The position numbers were made by a program, and so were the translations under genes. A stretch of DNA of 64,000 bases, taken from assembly GCA_024449915.1 (NCBI GenBank), contig JAMZAV010000159.1, forward strand, positions 992,001 to 1,056,000, in the 5' to 3' direction. A model generated the notes under the pieces. That model was given only the letters and a program-made list of their open reading frames with translations, did no database searches and had not been told where the DNA came from. Each line of letters starts with the position of its first letter. Within the stretch, counting starts at the first letter, position 1. The stretch comes from Sweltsa coloradensis. Lineage: Eukaryota; Arthropoda; Insecta; Plecoptera; Chloroperlidae. Shown here in pieces: positions 44,641 through 56,599 of the stretch.

Positions 44641-45815
44641 CTTATTAATTTTAATAATGCGGTTGACAGATACATTGAGTTCGGGGCTGTGTCCTCTTCT
44701 TATGTTTAATCGACACTATTGTAATATTTTTAGATTACCATGTGTGAACAAATTCTATATAGATTTCGCATACATCTGATAACGTGAACACCTCATTCTT
44801 TGTTGTATATATTATTATAGATTGAACAAAGTTATATAATATTGAGCGAGTAATGAATGTTTTTAGGGATGATAGTGAATGAAATCAACTCGTTGGAGAA
44901 TGTTTTTGTAAGCAAATTTCCGTAGTAATGTTTTGCTTTGATTTTGTACCTAATTTAACCTGAATCAGCTTATGCACTTTGTGCCGATAATCCTAAAACA
45001 AAATCAATTGCATAGGTAACGAGATTAATTCTCATAACAAAAAGTGTGTACGTGAATCGTAATTAAATACATAATGTATATTCTTTACAAATTGCCTTCA
45101 CTTGCTATCGTCTATATCTGTAAGCACATCCACCTACGGTGTTGGCCTTGATAAAGCATTAGCATTTACGTTTTCTTCACTTACAATTGTTTAATAGATG
45201 TGTGAAACTACAAAATTGATTGAATGTCTCAGAAAGAGGCTGATGGAAATGTTAACATTGCCTTTGTTAAAATCTATCTGGCAAAAGTCGTTATTTAAAT
45301 TATTCATATATGTCATTATAGGATGTCAGTAAACATATTTTTTATATAAGTACGTATAGGTTATTATTTATCGCCTAATAATGATATACTTAGAAAATAA
45401 TTAAACCATAACATTGCTTGCGAGATGTGTGAAAAACATTATGGCTTGGCCAAATAAAAATGTAACCTATCTAATTGCACTAAAACAGATACAAAACATA
45501 TTAAAATAGACACAAAATACACATAGAAATACTAATAAACATCAACACACAACATACAGTAGGAATACATAAAGACACAATATAATTTAATAGAATTTAT
45601 GTATTTTATTAATTTAAATTAATATAAGCTTTGTGGATGTCAAGTTAAATGTCCAATTAATTATTAGAGAAATAGGTAATAAACAATTCATTAATTCATT
45701 TGTCTATTTTGAATTAATGTAACATAAATTGTATGGTTCTTAAACTAATGTAATTCGAAGTAACAATACAAATAATTTGAACTTTTATAAGATATTGTAG
45801 ACTTTATCACGACCG
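44641..45815. other. AT-rich stretch, nothing recognised
   Basis: No gene or repeat family was recognised. Confidence 0.45.
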
Positions 45816-45860
45816 AACCATGGATGAGTTTGCGTCTTGTCGATAGTGAGTTGTGGCTCA

Positions 45861-45893
45861 ACGTTTCACCACCAATGTCGGTGGCTTCTTCAG
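45861..45893 (-). ncRNA. Hammerhead-like core, left copy
   Basis: On the minus strand CTGAAGA is followed, after one extra base, by a six-base helix (GCCACC with GGTGGT, loop GACATT) and then GAAAC. This matches the CUGANGA...GAAA layout seen at 36327-36357. Outer stems were not resolved. Confidence 0.4.
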
Positions 45894-46184
45894 GACTGAT
45901 GAAATTAAGTATGAAGCTAATAACTAAATACTACACTGCAGAAGAACAAATCAGAAGATTCTTTATCTTTTACGGTTAAGCCAGTGTCAGTAGCCTACTT
46001 TCTTATTCTAAGGCGTCCGCTCCACTTCGGTTCCATTCTTGAATCGTTTGTTCCTTCATTTGTATTGCCAAAGCCGAAACTGTCTCTAGCACTATTGTTG
46101 TAGCTGCGACAATATGACCTCGCCGCCCCGCACCTCGTAGGAGTATAAATACAACGCGCTTCATACTTCATATTTTCATCAGTC

Positions 46185-46221
46185 CTGAAGAAGTGGCTTT
46201 CTTCGACATGGGTGGTGAAAC
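46185..46221 (+). ncRNA. Hammerhead-like core, right copy, degraded
   Basis: CTGAAGA and GAAAC are kept but the helix-II sequence is changed (AGTGGCTTTCTTCGACATGG region) and no longer pairs well, so this copy is probably inactive. Confidence 0.35.
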
Positions 46222-46769
46222 GTTGAGCGACAGCTCACTATCGACACGACGCAACAACCCAGGTTACAGTCAGAACTCAGAACTCAACTTGATCTTTATT
46301 ATCAATACATGCTTAAAATGTGTTGTTTCATTATTATTCCGTAGAGTAAAATAACAGCCTTTCTTTCGGCTGTACAGCAACGTTCTCTAACGTCATTCAA
46401 TTATCTCGATACAGATGCGCGCAGGTGAAGTGACGTTTCGAGAAGAGTCTTACTACTCCCAATAGAACATCTTATTCTTCAGCGAATTAAATTGGGTTTA
46501 CGATTTCAACTTGCAATTCTTGCTGTTCAGAGTTGAGTTTAAACTCTTTATTGCAATTGACTTGTCTGCAGCTCGTCTGAAGAACGAAGCGAATGCTGTC
46601 GGAACATTTAATTGGATCCCCTACAAATCCAATGAACTGTTAACATTATTTTCCGGGTATTTTGTAGAATCGATTTTGGCATAATGTTTGAGATTCTTGT
46701 CGAAAAGAAAACTAATGCTCTGTTTAAAATAATTGATTTTCGTTTGTACTTTCCAGAAAACACTATAGA

Positions 46770-46840
46770 TAAAATAATAAAATACATTGTATTTAGAGTC
46801 TACCCACTCACACATAACTGATTTTCAGTAGGGGACATTA
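46770..46840 (-). repeat. Conserved 60-bp retroelement 3' module, copy 2
   Basis: ATTTAGAGTCTACCCACTCA followed by AACTGATTTTCAGTAGGGGA, next to an AT-rich ATAAAATAATAAAATAC tract. Same arrangement as 10441-10500 and 47500-47580. Confidence 0.6.
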
Positions 46841-47049
46841 AATTAAAAACAGATAATTAATAATTTGTCTTTGGTTGCAAATATGAATCACGTGATTATA
46901 GATCACAAATATTATACAATGTGTTGCGGAGGGGAAATGCAGACATTCTTATATAACCTCTTTTTTTAAAGCAACAACCCCACCCGGTATACTGCGACAT
47001 GACCCCGAGTGTAAGTAATAAACCCAAAATGTCATAAACTCAGTCTATT

Positions 47050-47240
47050 TCGGGAACGAAGCTTCGCTATTAGTATCGCTTTTCTGTCTGTCCGTCCATC
47101 TAATAACGGCCTTCGAATGACATGCGACTGTTGTTGGTATTGCCCTTCAATAAGGATGATGCGAAATGTTTTAGGCGACCCTTGGGGTCAAGAGGGTGGG
47201 GCTGTATATTTTAAATAATTGCATTCTTCTGTACTCTGCA
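47050..47240 (+). repeat. Dispersed repeat with CTGTCTGTCCGTCC motif
   Basis: GGGAACGAAGCTTCGCTATT then TTTTCTGTCTGTCCGTCC and later GGCGACCCTTGGGGTCAAG. Similar elements (TTTTCTGTCCGTCAGTCCG; GGTGACCTTGGGGGTCAGGC) are found in reverse at 62800-63005. It is an old dispersed repeat without coding capacity. Confidence 0.5.
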
Positions 47241-47499
47241 CCTCCACTTAAGACTTCAATACACAATATGATTTTATTTGTGTGTTATGTATTGCTTCGT
47301 TCCCTTATTTGAGTACTCCATTCCAGTGCTCATTTATAAATAGTTATTCAGGCTTATATTTATTTTTTCATGATACAAGATCTACGCAACGGTAACCATG
47401 TAATTTAACTAGTGTTAAGCATTATAAGCTGTACAGGTTTTGTTTTATACTATGTTATGCAGTAAGAAGATTAAAATTCTAATTTCTAAGCAATTCCCA

Positions 47500-47580
47500 T
47501 TCATTAAATAAATAAATAAATACATTCGTGTTTAGATTCTACCCACTCAGTTCTATATCTGATTTTCAGTGGGGGATAGA
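47500..47580 (-). repeat. Conserved 60-bp retroelement 3' module, copy 3
   Basis: A short (AAAT)n tract (TAAATAAATAAATAAATAC) is followed by TTTAGATTCTACCCACTCAG and CTGATTTTCAGTGGGGGA. It is the clearest copy and shows the link between the module and an AAAT tail. Confidence 0.65.
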
Positions 47581-48289
47581 AGATAGTATAGTAGTAGAAG
47601 ATACATTAATACATTGCCGTTCTTATATTCACCACACGCTGGATGCGCGCATTATTGTGCAATTGGAATAGGCATTACCGTCGAGGAAGGGAGTGAAATT
47701 ATTATGTTTTGTTCGCTAGAGCGGCGCGGCTCGCGCTGTCTTGGCTACTGCGCCAAGGGTTTTGCAGTCAATTCCCGGCGTTTAAGTGTTGTTTTTGTCC
47801 TTTGTTGGGTTTTGGCGCATGAGCGTCGCGACGGTATTATTGCTCACTTAGAATGTCTAACTGAACTACAACTAAATGCCCATCCCTAGCACCAAAATGT
47901 AATAAACTTCAACATGCTTTGCTCTCGAAAACGGTTTTGCAGCCAAGGAAAGCCGTTTTCATCGCTCATAATAACGAACCCCTATACTCATTTAATCAAT
48001 ATACTAATTTCACATCATTATTCCATGTAATCCTAAGCCTTTATGAGAGCCAAACGTTCACTACCAGTCCGTATTTTATGTTCATTATTTCAAAATCCCA
48101 CACTTGACTAGATTGGCCACTTTGCTGGCGCTTAATAATGTATTTTTAAACAAACTAATACCATCTTCTCTTCTGGTGTATGCATGCGTTATTCATCGTT
48201 GGCTCTTGTGTTATGGTGACAACCTATAATACTATAGTAAAAAATAAAATAATTGAATTTTTTTTCGCCAAGCGAGAATAGCCATTGTA

Positions 48290-48505
48290 GGACACAGTGC
48301 CCTCTTTGGCATACGGGGTAGTTGGGAATTGGGAAAGGAATGTCCGAGGGCTGAAGAAGAGGAAGATCTATTGCATTCGCATTAACGACTGAGTACAACC
48401 TCGGAAAAATACATCAGTCAGGATTGCTAGTCTCGACGGGATTCAAAAACGGGAACTCCCGTATTAGAGTCAAGTGCTTGCCTCCGAGCTAACACTGTCT
48501 GCTCA
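48290..48505 (-). repeat. tRNA-derived SINE, family A
   Basis: In + orientation it reads ATGTCCGAGGGCTG, CATTCGCATTAACGACTGAG, CCTCGGAAAAATAC, TCAGTCAGGATTGC, TCTCGACGGGATTC and a tRNA-like end GTGCTTGCCTCCGAGC. These are the reverse complement of the order at 150-305 and the same orientation as 62140-62320. Confidence 0.65.
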
Positions 48506-50885
48506 ACTGTCATTTGTATACATCAATCAAAGACTTATGCATCTTGTGTGGTAGCGAATCATCGTGGAATTTAGACTGAGTCTTGATCTCTGAACCTACT
48601 ACACGTCACAATCCGATGCTCTTCTTGTCAAATGAACTATCGGGCCTTGAAGACAAAATATGATATCTTATAATTGCTCTCTGCTTTGATGTTGTTGGAG
48701 ACTTTAGATGTATAACCGAAGACTCACGTTGCAGTGATAACTGGAGGATAATATCTTTTACGGTTTCTGGCCGATGTTTTGCGCTAACAATGTTATCTTG
48801 AATGCAAGTAATTATAAGCCTGGGCCCAGTGTGTTAAATTATCGTAACAAGACAGTGGTTTTAAATTTTAATAGTTTTGCTTAAATTTGCAATTAATTGT
48901 GTACAGTAGAAACATACATTATACACTCATAATATACATATTTGCGCACTTTCTAAAATTCAATCTAATAATAGCGAACTACTGGATCATGTCATGGAAT
49001 AAATTTCATGGAATCATTGTCTTGGTGGTCATTTGAAAAACAACCCAGACAGGATTGGGTTTTGTACATTCCAATTTCACATAATTTTCAATTTGGTATA
49101 CACTTCCCCAAGCAGTCAGTCATTTTATTTCCTAAATATATTTACAGTTTTATGTTTTACTTGTGATTATTGTGTATACCTGCGGAATAGCACTGCAAGT
49201 TTAAACGCTGCATATGTTTTTATTTACACAAAAGTATGGTTTTGGACACAGATCGCATTGTTCTTACTTTTACACTTCAACAACGTTGTTAGTTTAGGTT
49301 TAGAGGATGATGACATTTTGAACGTTTCCGTGTATCACAAGTTCTATGCTATAACGTTGTTTCGTCGAAGCCTTGAAGCAAACTTCTCTTCTTTATCGGT
49401 AACTAGTTCCCGTGCAATCTTGATACAAGAGCTAGCGTATAAAAGTTCTCTTACATGAGATTGTCGATACTTGAAACCGCCCCTGGGGTATAAACAATTC
49501 TCGGCGTACCGTATATACCCGCCACCTCCGGCGTCTTCGAGAGAGTACATGGTGGCTAGATACAGGATGGTGCATACTTTGCCAACCTTATTTCGGAACA
49601 AACTTACCATAGTTCAACGCTTTAATTATGTATAACATACTTTATTATGTTTCATCACAACATTGTGTTAATTTAACGAACACTCACATTACATACTTGG
49701 AATGAAAATATGTAAAGCAAAATTATTATGAAGGTAGTGGAGCAAATATCTACGTCACGTGTAATTAGTTAAATCTCTTGCCCTTCGCATAACATTCAAT
49801 AAGGCATGTTAGTACACCATCTGTTGATGTTATTAATATAATTAAATTATAATGTATAAAAGTAAAAAAAAATATATAAATAATAATAAAAGTATAAAGT
49901 TAAATTTTAACTTTCAATTAAGTACGATTCAAGGGGTCAAATAACTAATATTTAAAACATCAGAATTGGACTTACATTGAACTTTATTGTGCATACAATG
50001 AAGCAATTGTTGATTCGTGGTATGGAATTTTGTCCATGAAATCCAATACATTTCGATATCAGATCTGTACACCTCTATTTACTCGATGGCGTCCGTAGAC
50101 CACCAGATGTGACCAGTGAGCGTCCTATATTGCGTCGCAAGCTTCGTACATATTGCTTCTGTCAGCTATATACAAGTAATCAAGACAGATCGCAGGTGGT
50201 TAATGGAGGCAGCGGTTCCAAGGGTGACATCTCCAAACCAGGCACCTCAATTTCTGGTTAAACTCCTTCCATCCGGACCGCTGATCGGGCCGCAATGTAT
50301 TCTTGACACGCCGCATGGCCGCAGATTCGAGATATTGATCAAATGCGTTAGTTTGAACGGTAAATATGAGATGAGGTGATCGTTTCAAGTTTCAAAATGT
50401 TCAGGTCAACCGTCTGCAGAGGCCAATCTTGGACGAAGCTGGAAATGATAGGAGGCAAGATGGGCGAGCAACGTTTAGAGGCGATATTTATGATTTCCAT
50501 ATTCAGTCGTAGTCGGGCGACAAATCATTTTCAGTCAATGATGTAGTCTATGTAATGATTTTCTAAAGAAGCAGTTCACAAAAGTTTTAATAAACGACGC
50601 CATCGGCAAAAGCACTAAATTGAATTCTTATTAATTAATTGGTTTGTTTTATATTTTTACAAAAATATAAAACACGTTTATAAAAAGCAAAACTTATTAG
50701 CGTTGATTTAACATTTACGACACTATCACTAAATAGAACCATTTATACCAACAACGACATGGATACCCTAATAATGGATGGATACCCTAAAATAGTTTTG
50801 AGCAATATTTTTTACTGACAATTTACTAACATTTGTGTAACTAAATTCAGAACATACAACCATTTTTAACGATCGTTTCAATAAA
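48506..50885. other. AT-rich stretch with a moderately GC-rich patch
   Basis: A 141-codon + frame at 49033-49458 is Phe/Leu/Tyr-rich with no recognisable domain. The patch 50090-50520 has higher G+C and open frames on both strands (50116-50379 and 50200-50388) but no motif I recognise; it may be a decayed retroelement. Confidence 0.4.
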
Positions 50886-50887
50886 AT

Positions 50888-50945
50888 CCTCAACTGAAAA
50901 TCAGGTTTATATCAAGTTTCTGACTGAGTAGAGGGAATTTTAATT
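50888..50945 (+). repeat. Conserved retroelement 3' module, reverse copy
   Basis: AACTGAAAATCAGG followed by TGACTGAGTAGAGGGAATTTTAA corresponds to the reverse complement of the modules at 10441, 46770 and 47500, with several differences. Confidence 0.45.
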
Positions 50946-50982
50946 GTCATTGTTCTTTGTATTTACTACAATTTAGAATTAA

Positions 50983-51062
50983 AAAAGTCCGCCCCAACCG
51001 GGAATCGAACCACAGATCTCCCACATTCCAGGTGACGTCTTAACCACTAGACCATCAGACGG
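50983..51062 (-). repeat. tRNA-derived SINE head, left copy
   Basis: Minus-strand GATGGTCTAGTGGTTAAGAC (A box region) and GTGGTTCGATTCCCGG (B box). It resembles tRNA-Glu in the D-arm, but the anticodon arm (CACCTGGAATGTGGG) does not pair properly, so it is SINE-derived rather than a tRNA gene. Confidence 0.7.
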
Positions 51063-51345
51063 TACATTTTAATCTCTGAATTGTAGTTGCATATACATCT
51101 GAATGGATGGAACAGTACTGCAACGAATATCTGCTGCCTTTGAACTGACCACCAAAACAATTACACCCACGGGAGTGTTTCCTGATCAACAAATCGAGAA
51201 ATAAACCCTCGCTCATACCTGCGTAAGGTAATGACATTATAATTAATGTTTGGTGGTCAGTTCAAAGGCAGCAGATATTGTTGCAGTACTGTTCATCCAT
51301 TCAGATGTATAATGCAACTACAATTCAGAGATTAAATGTACCCGT

Positions 51346-51436
51346 CTGATGGTCTAGTGGTTAAGACGTCCACCTGGAATGTGGAGATCCGTGGTTCGAT
51401 TCCGGTTGGGGCGGACTTTTTTAATTTCTAAATTGT
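51346..51436 (+). repeat. tRNA-derived SINE head, right copy
   Basis: Plus-strand copy of the same head with GGTCTAGTGGTTAAGACGTC and GGTTCGATTCCGG, followed by GCGGACTTTTTTAATTTCTA. The TTTTTTAATTTCT body links it to the SINEs at 12340 and 43548. Confidence 0.7.
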
Positions 51437-51506
51437 AGTAAATAAAAACAATTACACCCACGGGAGTGTTTCCCGATCAACCAAATCGAGAAATCATTGT
51501 TCTTTG

Positions 51507-53320
51507 GTTCGTAAAGGCTGAAAGATAATAATGTTGTAATCCCTCTACACCTCAGCAAATAAACCTTGCTCACGGAGAAGACACCACTTAAACAGATTAA
51601 AGAAAGTCAAAGGAGGAGGAAAATTAAACTTAACGCGTACATGTTGTTTATACAAAGTTAATCTATTTTTCTCGTGTTTTCTGAAAGTCTTGAAAAGCTG
51701 TTGGTTTTAAAGAGATTAAAGCCGACCACAAGTCGTGGTTGACAACCAGGCGACTTGGACAAATGAAGTTAGGTTTATGTTTTATTTTACTCGTAAAGTG
51801 TCTTTAGCAAGCGATGTTTAGAGTTCTGTAGTTTGTTTAACTAATGGGCTATTAGAAAAGTACCGCGAGTACTGTGAAACTAAACTTCAGAATCGCTGCC
51901 TGATGATAGTTAGGAATTTAATTGTTCGTTACGGTAATTGAAGTAAACTTTAATTATCCTCGGGGCAATGCCAACTTCATGACTTCACATTTCCTCTTGA
52001 ACAATTCGGATTCCCAAAATATATACTAGTGCACGACTTAAGTTTATAAAGCCAAACAAACTTGTTATACATATTTTTGTATGGATGCTCTTAAAAGAAT
52101 ATTATTAAATTACATACGACCAGCACTATAAATACATAATATATATTTGCTATTGCATTTAGTACCAAAGTCACATTGAACATTTCCATATGACGATGGA
52201 ATGTATTTTCATCCAAAGAGATTGCGTAGTGCCCCCTATTTATAAATGCTATTGCTCATCCAGTAGCAATGGTGTTATCTTACTTGGGCTTCAACTACAG
52301 AAACACGTTCCACTGCAGTATGCAGTACACCATATTCAATGACACTAGTGGTTGATTTGAACACTTCCACGCTACCATGAATTCGTGCATTCAATTCCCT
52401 TGTGACAATCAATAGTTAATGCAAGTGGCATAATGTGAAGTAAATCTAACTGTGAATTGACGTGATGTCAAACTTGTCACAATTTAACCTGTCACTAATG
52501 TAAGCTTAACTAAACAAGCAGGGTATACAACCAAGGCTATAGCATAAAACAGCTAACATCATTTTCATGAGCCAGAAAATAGAAAATGGACTGATTTCAA
52601 TGTTGTACCACCCAGTCTAACCAGATCAACTCATAACTTATGAAGTTTCCTCTTTACCAGCAAACTTTCACCAATAACAACCTAACCACACCCACTCTTG
52701 ACTGTCCCCTCCACGTTACACTTTGTCAGTACGATTTCTGCATGAACTTTAAATCAAAGTCTAAACTGGAATTCCTCACTTTTTTATTTCCTTTTCTACC
52801 TGTTAATACACACAAGGCTATAAACAAATTCATCAGAATAGCTTTCAAATGTTTGGTTGAAGCTTATACCGAATATTATATAATCTTCAGAGTTGCTAAT
52901 GAGTTTCCCAATGTAAACTTATCAACCCTTCGTTTTACGGTTTACGTAATCTTCAGATTACCTGCTTTGTGAAACCGTGCCTTAATGACGTAAACCCCAT
53001 TAATAAAAAATGCATACCTGTAGAATGTAGATTACTAAAACCACGACTGTATTACGCATGTAAATTAGCGCACACGTACACAAAATTGCACTAGCATTCA
53101 GTTGTTCAAAACGAACATCACTTGTATGTTTACAAATAAGTTCTCATGTGGGGCACTTATGTACAGCTAAAGTTGCTTGGTGATATTGAGAACAAGTTTG
53201 CTATCTATAAATATTTAAAAAAATCTTTTTACAATATTAACTCTTAAAAAAAAAATAAGTAAACAGTTACCAATCTATTTACCGCACGTATTGCGAATGA
53301 TCGACAGGAAAAAGTGGTCG
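51507..53320. other. AT-rich stretch, nothing recognised
   Basis: A 110-codon + frame at 52640-52972 has no recognisable domain. No repeats were identified. Confidence 0.45.
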
Positions 53321-53626
53321 TGCGGAGCGGCGAGGTCATATTGATCCCACAATGTGTTTGTCTCGGCCGCCGACTAGACATGAGACAACACGGCGCACTT
53401 TTCTCCGGAACACACACACAGCAGAGAACAAACTCAGGCCTGTGCCGAGCACAAGTAATGACGACCAGCTGTGTGCGGGGCGGCGAGGACATATTGATCC
53501 CACAATGTGTTTGTCTCGGCCGCCGACTAGACATGAGACAACACGGCGCACTTTTCTCCGGAACACACACACAGCAGAGAACAAACTCAGGCCTGTGCCG
53601 AGCACAAGTAATGACGATCAGCTGTG
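53321..53626. repeat. Near-perfect 153-bp tandem duplication
   Basis: Two copies start TGCGG(A/G)GCGGCGAGG at 53321 and 53474 and differ at about three positions. Landmarks are TTGATCCCACAATGTG, CTCGGCCGCCGACTAG and CTTTTCTCCGGAAC. The unit is GC-rich and CpG-rich compared with the flanks. Because 153 is divisible by three, long frames stay open through both copies on both strands (53314-53706, 53352-53666, 53244-53570, 53336-53605). No family was recognised, so whether any of these is expressed is unknown. Confidence 0.85.
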
Positions 53627-56599
53627 TACATTGTATGAAATTTTATGCACAGTGCACATTCCATAAAATTTATAAATACATTTTAACATACATACAAAAA
53701 TTATGATCATTGGTTGGCTGGATTATGTGCCTGGAAATGTGTTTGCGTTGTGGGTACACCTAACAATTTACACTCAAGAAGATCATGTTTAGTGTAATTG
53801 GATAAGAAACTCTACCGCCTAACGTGCCCACTAGCAACTTACGTCTTCCTAGTTTGTAGGAAACATTGGGAGGGATGTGTATACAATTAAATCATTAATG
53901 TGTTTCGTAAAGGGGAAGAAAATAAGTCATTTATGTACCAAACAAATAGTTTTGGTGTTTTAATTTATAGTTATAATGAATAATAAAATTAATGAACGCG
54001 AGAGTAAAAGCTAGTTGAGTTTAGCGTCTGGGAGATCATTAATGTGATGTTCCCTGGTGTAACGTTAATTAGGCCCGAGGGTGGGGGGTGGGGGATAATT
54101 TGTAGAACCTGTAGACCGGAGAGAATCTCTGCCCCAGGTGATATGAGAACGAATGAACACACAAAACGCAGGCTAAATTAAACTCGTGTTCCTTGTAACG
54201 TCTTAGTTTTGACTCGTTTTGATAATTATAAAATGCAGAATTTTAATTTTATGAAATTGAATCTGTTTCATCAGAACACTCTCCAAGTAATTAGAATAGA
54301 ACGATAAATTATAATTAAAAACTACAGTAATATTCACATTCAGTTAGATAATTTAAGTGTTTATGCTTTTGTAATACGTAAATCACATATTTTTTTTAAA
54401 ATGTTTGCATTCTATCATATTTGAAGTTACAATGTAAGATTTAGTTGGTTCGAGTTTAAATTTATAAAGAATATTATTTATTCATTTAATGTGTATCCCA
54501 TTAATTTACAAAATCTTATTTGTCTACAATTTTTTCGTTTTAAATCATAAACAACACAATCTTTTATTATCCATTGAAGTAAGACAATAAATATTTAAGT
54601 TGCATTTGCGGGTCATATAAATTTTTAATGTTGTTTGTCCCTGCCGCTAATGTATAAAATCTGAAGACACGGTAGATATTAAAATTACAGCTGGTTTAAT
54701 TGTTTTGTATTTGTGTGCCTAGGCACGTTAAGATTTAAATGCGTTTGCGTTTAATTTAGGGAATTTAAATAACACATCACGGCGGTTGTTAGGCCCTATG
54801 TCAATCGGGTATGTCAAAATTATTAAAGAATTAAACACGGAGTGCGTGAAATCACTTTCTGAAACGCATTGCGTTAGCGGAGTGCTCGAAAACTAATCAC
54901 GGTTTCGAGATTAAACTCTAGTCTCACATGATGCTAGGAAGTTGGGGAGCGCTCACGTTCTCCACTGTTTGAAACTTATTCGACTGAAAACATTGTCTGC
55001 GTCGATTCTGGTTGTTGTTAAATCTTCGCGTTTCTCTACTAAATTGACGAAACGGAGATAGGTAAAAATATTTACCTTCGACCAAGTGTGTTGTATAAGG
55101 CGTGATGTACTCCAGTATAAGGGTATTATATCAACACAGCGTACTAGAGCTCTTGTGTTGGAGGAGACACCGTGTTAGATGAGCTGCGACATTCTTGTTG
55201 GAGCTTTGATGGGAATCAAGAGGACATGCCTGTGAGTTGAACGTGTTTCATTAATCTTCTTACCTGATACAAACACAAGCTGAAAACATTGCCTATACTT
55301 TTCTTTAACCAACTCTTAATCTGTTCTAATCCTTTGATTTTTTATTGCATCTGATGGAATCTAGTTTTCTTGAATGAGGGTAAAAAAGATTATTTAAATG
55401 AAGACGGGAAAATAAGTAAGAATCAAATCATAAGTAAAGCTGTTACAACTCTAAGAATTAGATCAAAGAGTAGCTGTCTTGTCGACGACGTGGGCTGAAC
55501 AAACTTCCCTTCAGATCGACCACGACAATGATAACACCTTTATTAACGTACCCGACGAGAACAAAACGAGCTGTAAGGAGAACTTGAATAGGACGTATAT
55601 ATGTTGGCTGTCAGCTGTTACAGAGGGCTGGAATGAAGTTCAAGCTGTGATGTTAGTTGCTTTGCAAGATGGACTAAGGTTTAATTGTGTGGATGCCTAT
55701 AGAGAGACCCAAGATGTGGCATGAATTCAGTCTGGCTAAAATGTGAACGTAGATGCAATTGCAACAAGGAAACGAAAAGTATTTAGTTATTTCGTCATCA
55801 CCTTACTTGCTCATTTAAAAATTATATTAAGAAAATATTATCTTTTATACAAACTCGGATTTTCTGTAATAGATTGATGCATATTAATTTTTAATCTCAA
55901 TAATATAATTATACCACAATGCATGTACAATGTTTATAATTCGGTGTATATTCTTGTTGACAAAGAAAGATACTGCACGCATTGTTTGAAAATAAAGAAA
56001 TTCGTTTAGAGGGTTAAAACAACGCACACGGGTAGGAAATTTTACATTAACTGGCATGTATTCAGTCTTCTGCATATAATAAAATGCCTCTGGAGAAGAG
56101 AAAATAATAATTTTAGTATGACCTGTAGGTAGGCCCAACATGATTAATGATGTGTCATATATTGTTCAACATCCTTGACATTATTTTCTTTTAAACCGTG
56201 TCATTTGATTCTGTACATGCCTCAATTTTTCTCACGATATTTTCATCGGCGTGGGGTTTTCTTTTGCGCCACGAATGATGAAATTCGTAATCTTCATTTA
56301 TTTCCTCCCGTCGTAAACATTATCACCTATTTTCAGAACACAATTACCGGTCCGTCTACAGTTCGCGGTGTCGCTAGTTACATCTTGACAGAGCAAACAC
56401 GCTCGAGGACGTTGTCAAGGTTCACGAGAAAGAGGCCAACACAAGTAGGGCGACACTTTTTCTACAAAACAACCTCGTGGAGGCAGATCAAATTAATATC
56501 TGCCTGTGAAAGTAATTCCGTAAATATTATTGCTCAGTATTTGTCTCAGAGTTAGCTAAATGTAAGCCGTTTGTAAAGATATCTATTGAATGTGGATTA
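53627..56599. other. AT-rich stretch with a few GC-rich patches
   Basis: A G-rich GGGTGGGGGGTGGGGG occurs at about 54080. The patch 54840-55240 has higher G+C, a TATAAGG-like box near 55094 and a GTGAGT at 55232 (see rejected items). A 126-codon + frame at 56175-56555 has no recognisable domain. Confidence 0.4.

Larger units (their letters stand above)
45820..46250. mobile_element. Inverted pair of Penelope-type terminal regions
   Basis: The left copy (minus, about 45820-45918) and right copy (plus, about 46160-46250) align over about 95 bases: CTTCATACTT, CATCAGTCCTGAAGAAG, GGTGGTGAAACGTTGAGC and CTCACTATCGACA-GACGCAA. Between them is a GC-richer segment with GAGTATAAATACAACGCG upstream of the right copy, a TATA-like box. 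The order promoter, CTGANGA core, GAAAC matches the 3' region of the element at 34582-36446 but the sequence differs, so this is a different family. No RT frame lies between the copies. Confidence 0.5.
50957..51495. repeat. Head-to-head SINE pair forming a large inverted repeat
   Basis: The left arm (about 50957-51150) and right arm (about 51253-51445) are reverse complements with near-identical sequence, covering the SINE head (GATGGTCTAGTGGTTAAGAC...GGTTCGATTCC) and about 90 bases beyond it. The bases AACAATTACACCCACGGGAG plus the following 30 appear twice in the same orientation, at 51153 and 51447. TCATTGTTCTTTG occurs just outside both ends (about 50949-50961 and 51494-51506) and resembles a target-site duplication of the whole structure. 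Confidence 0.75.

Noticed and set aside
50983..51420. Pair of tRNA genes
   Set aside because: The anticodon arms do not fold properly and both copies are embedded in the same SINE-derived inverted structure.
53314..53706. 130-codon frame across the 153-bp duplication as a real gene
   Set aside because: Frames are open on both strands simply because the unit is GC-rich and divisible by three; no motif or splice evidence.
55094..55231. Promoter and first exon ending in a GTGAGT donor
   Set aside because: Only a weak TATA-like box and a single donor support it.
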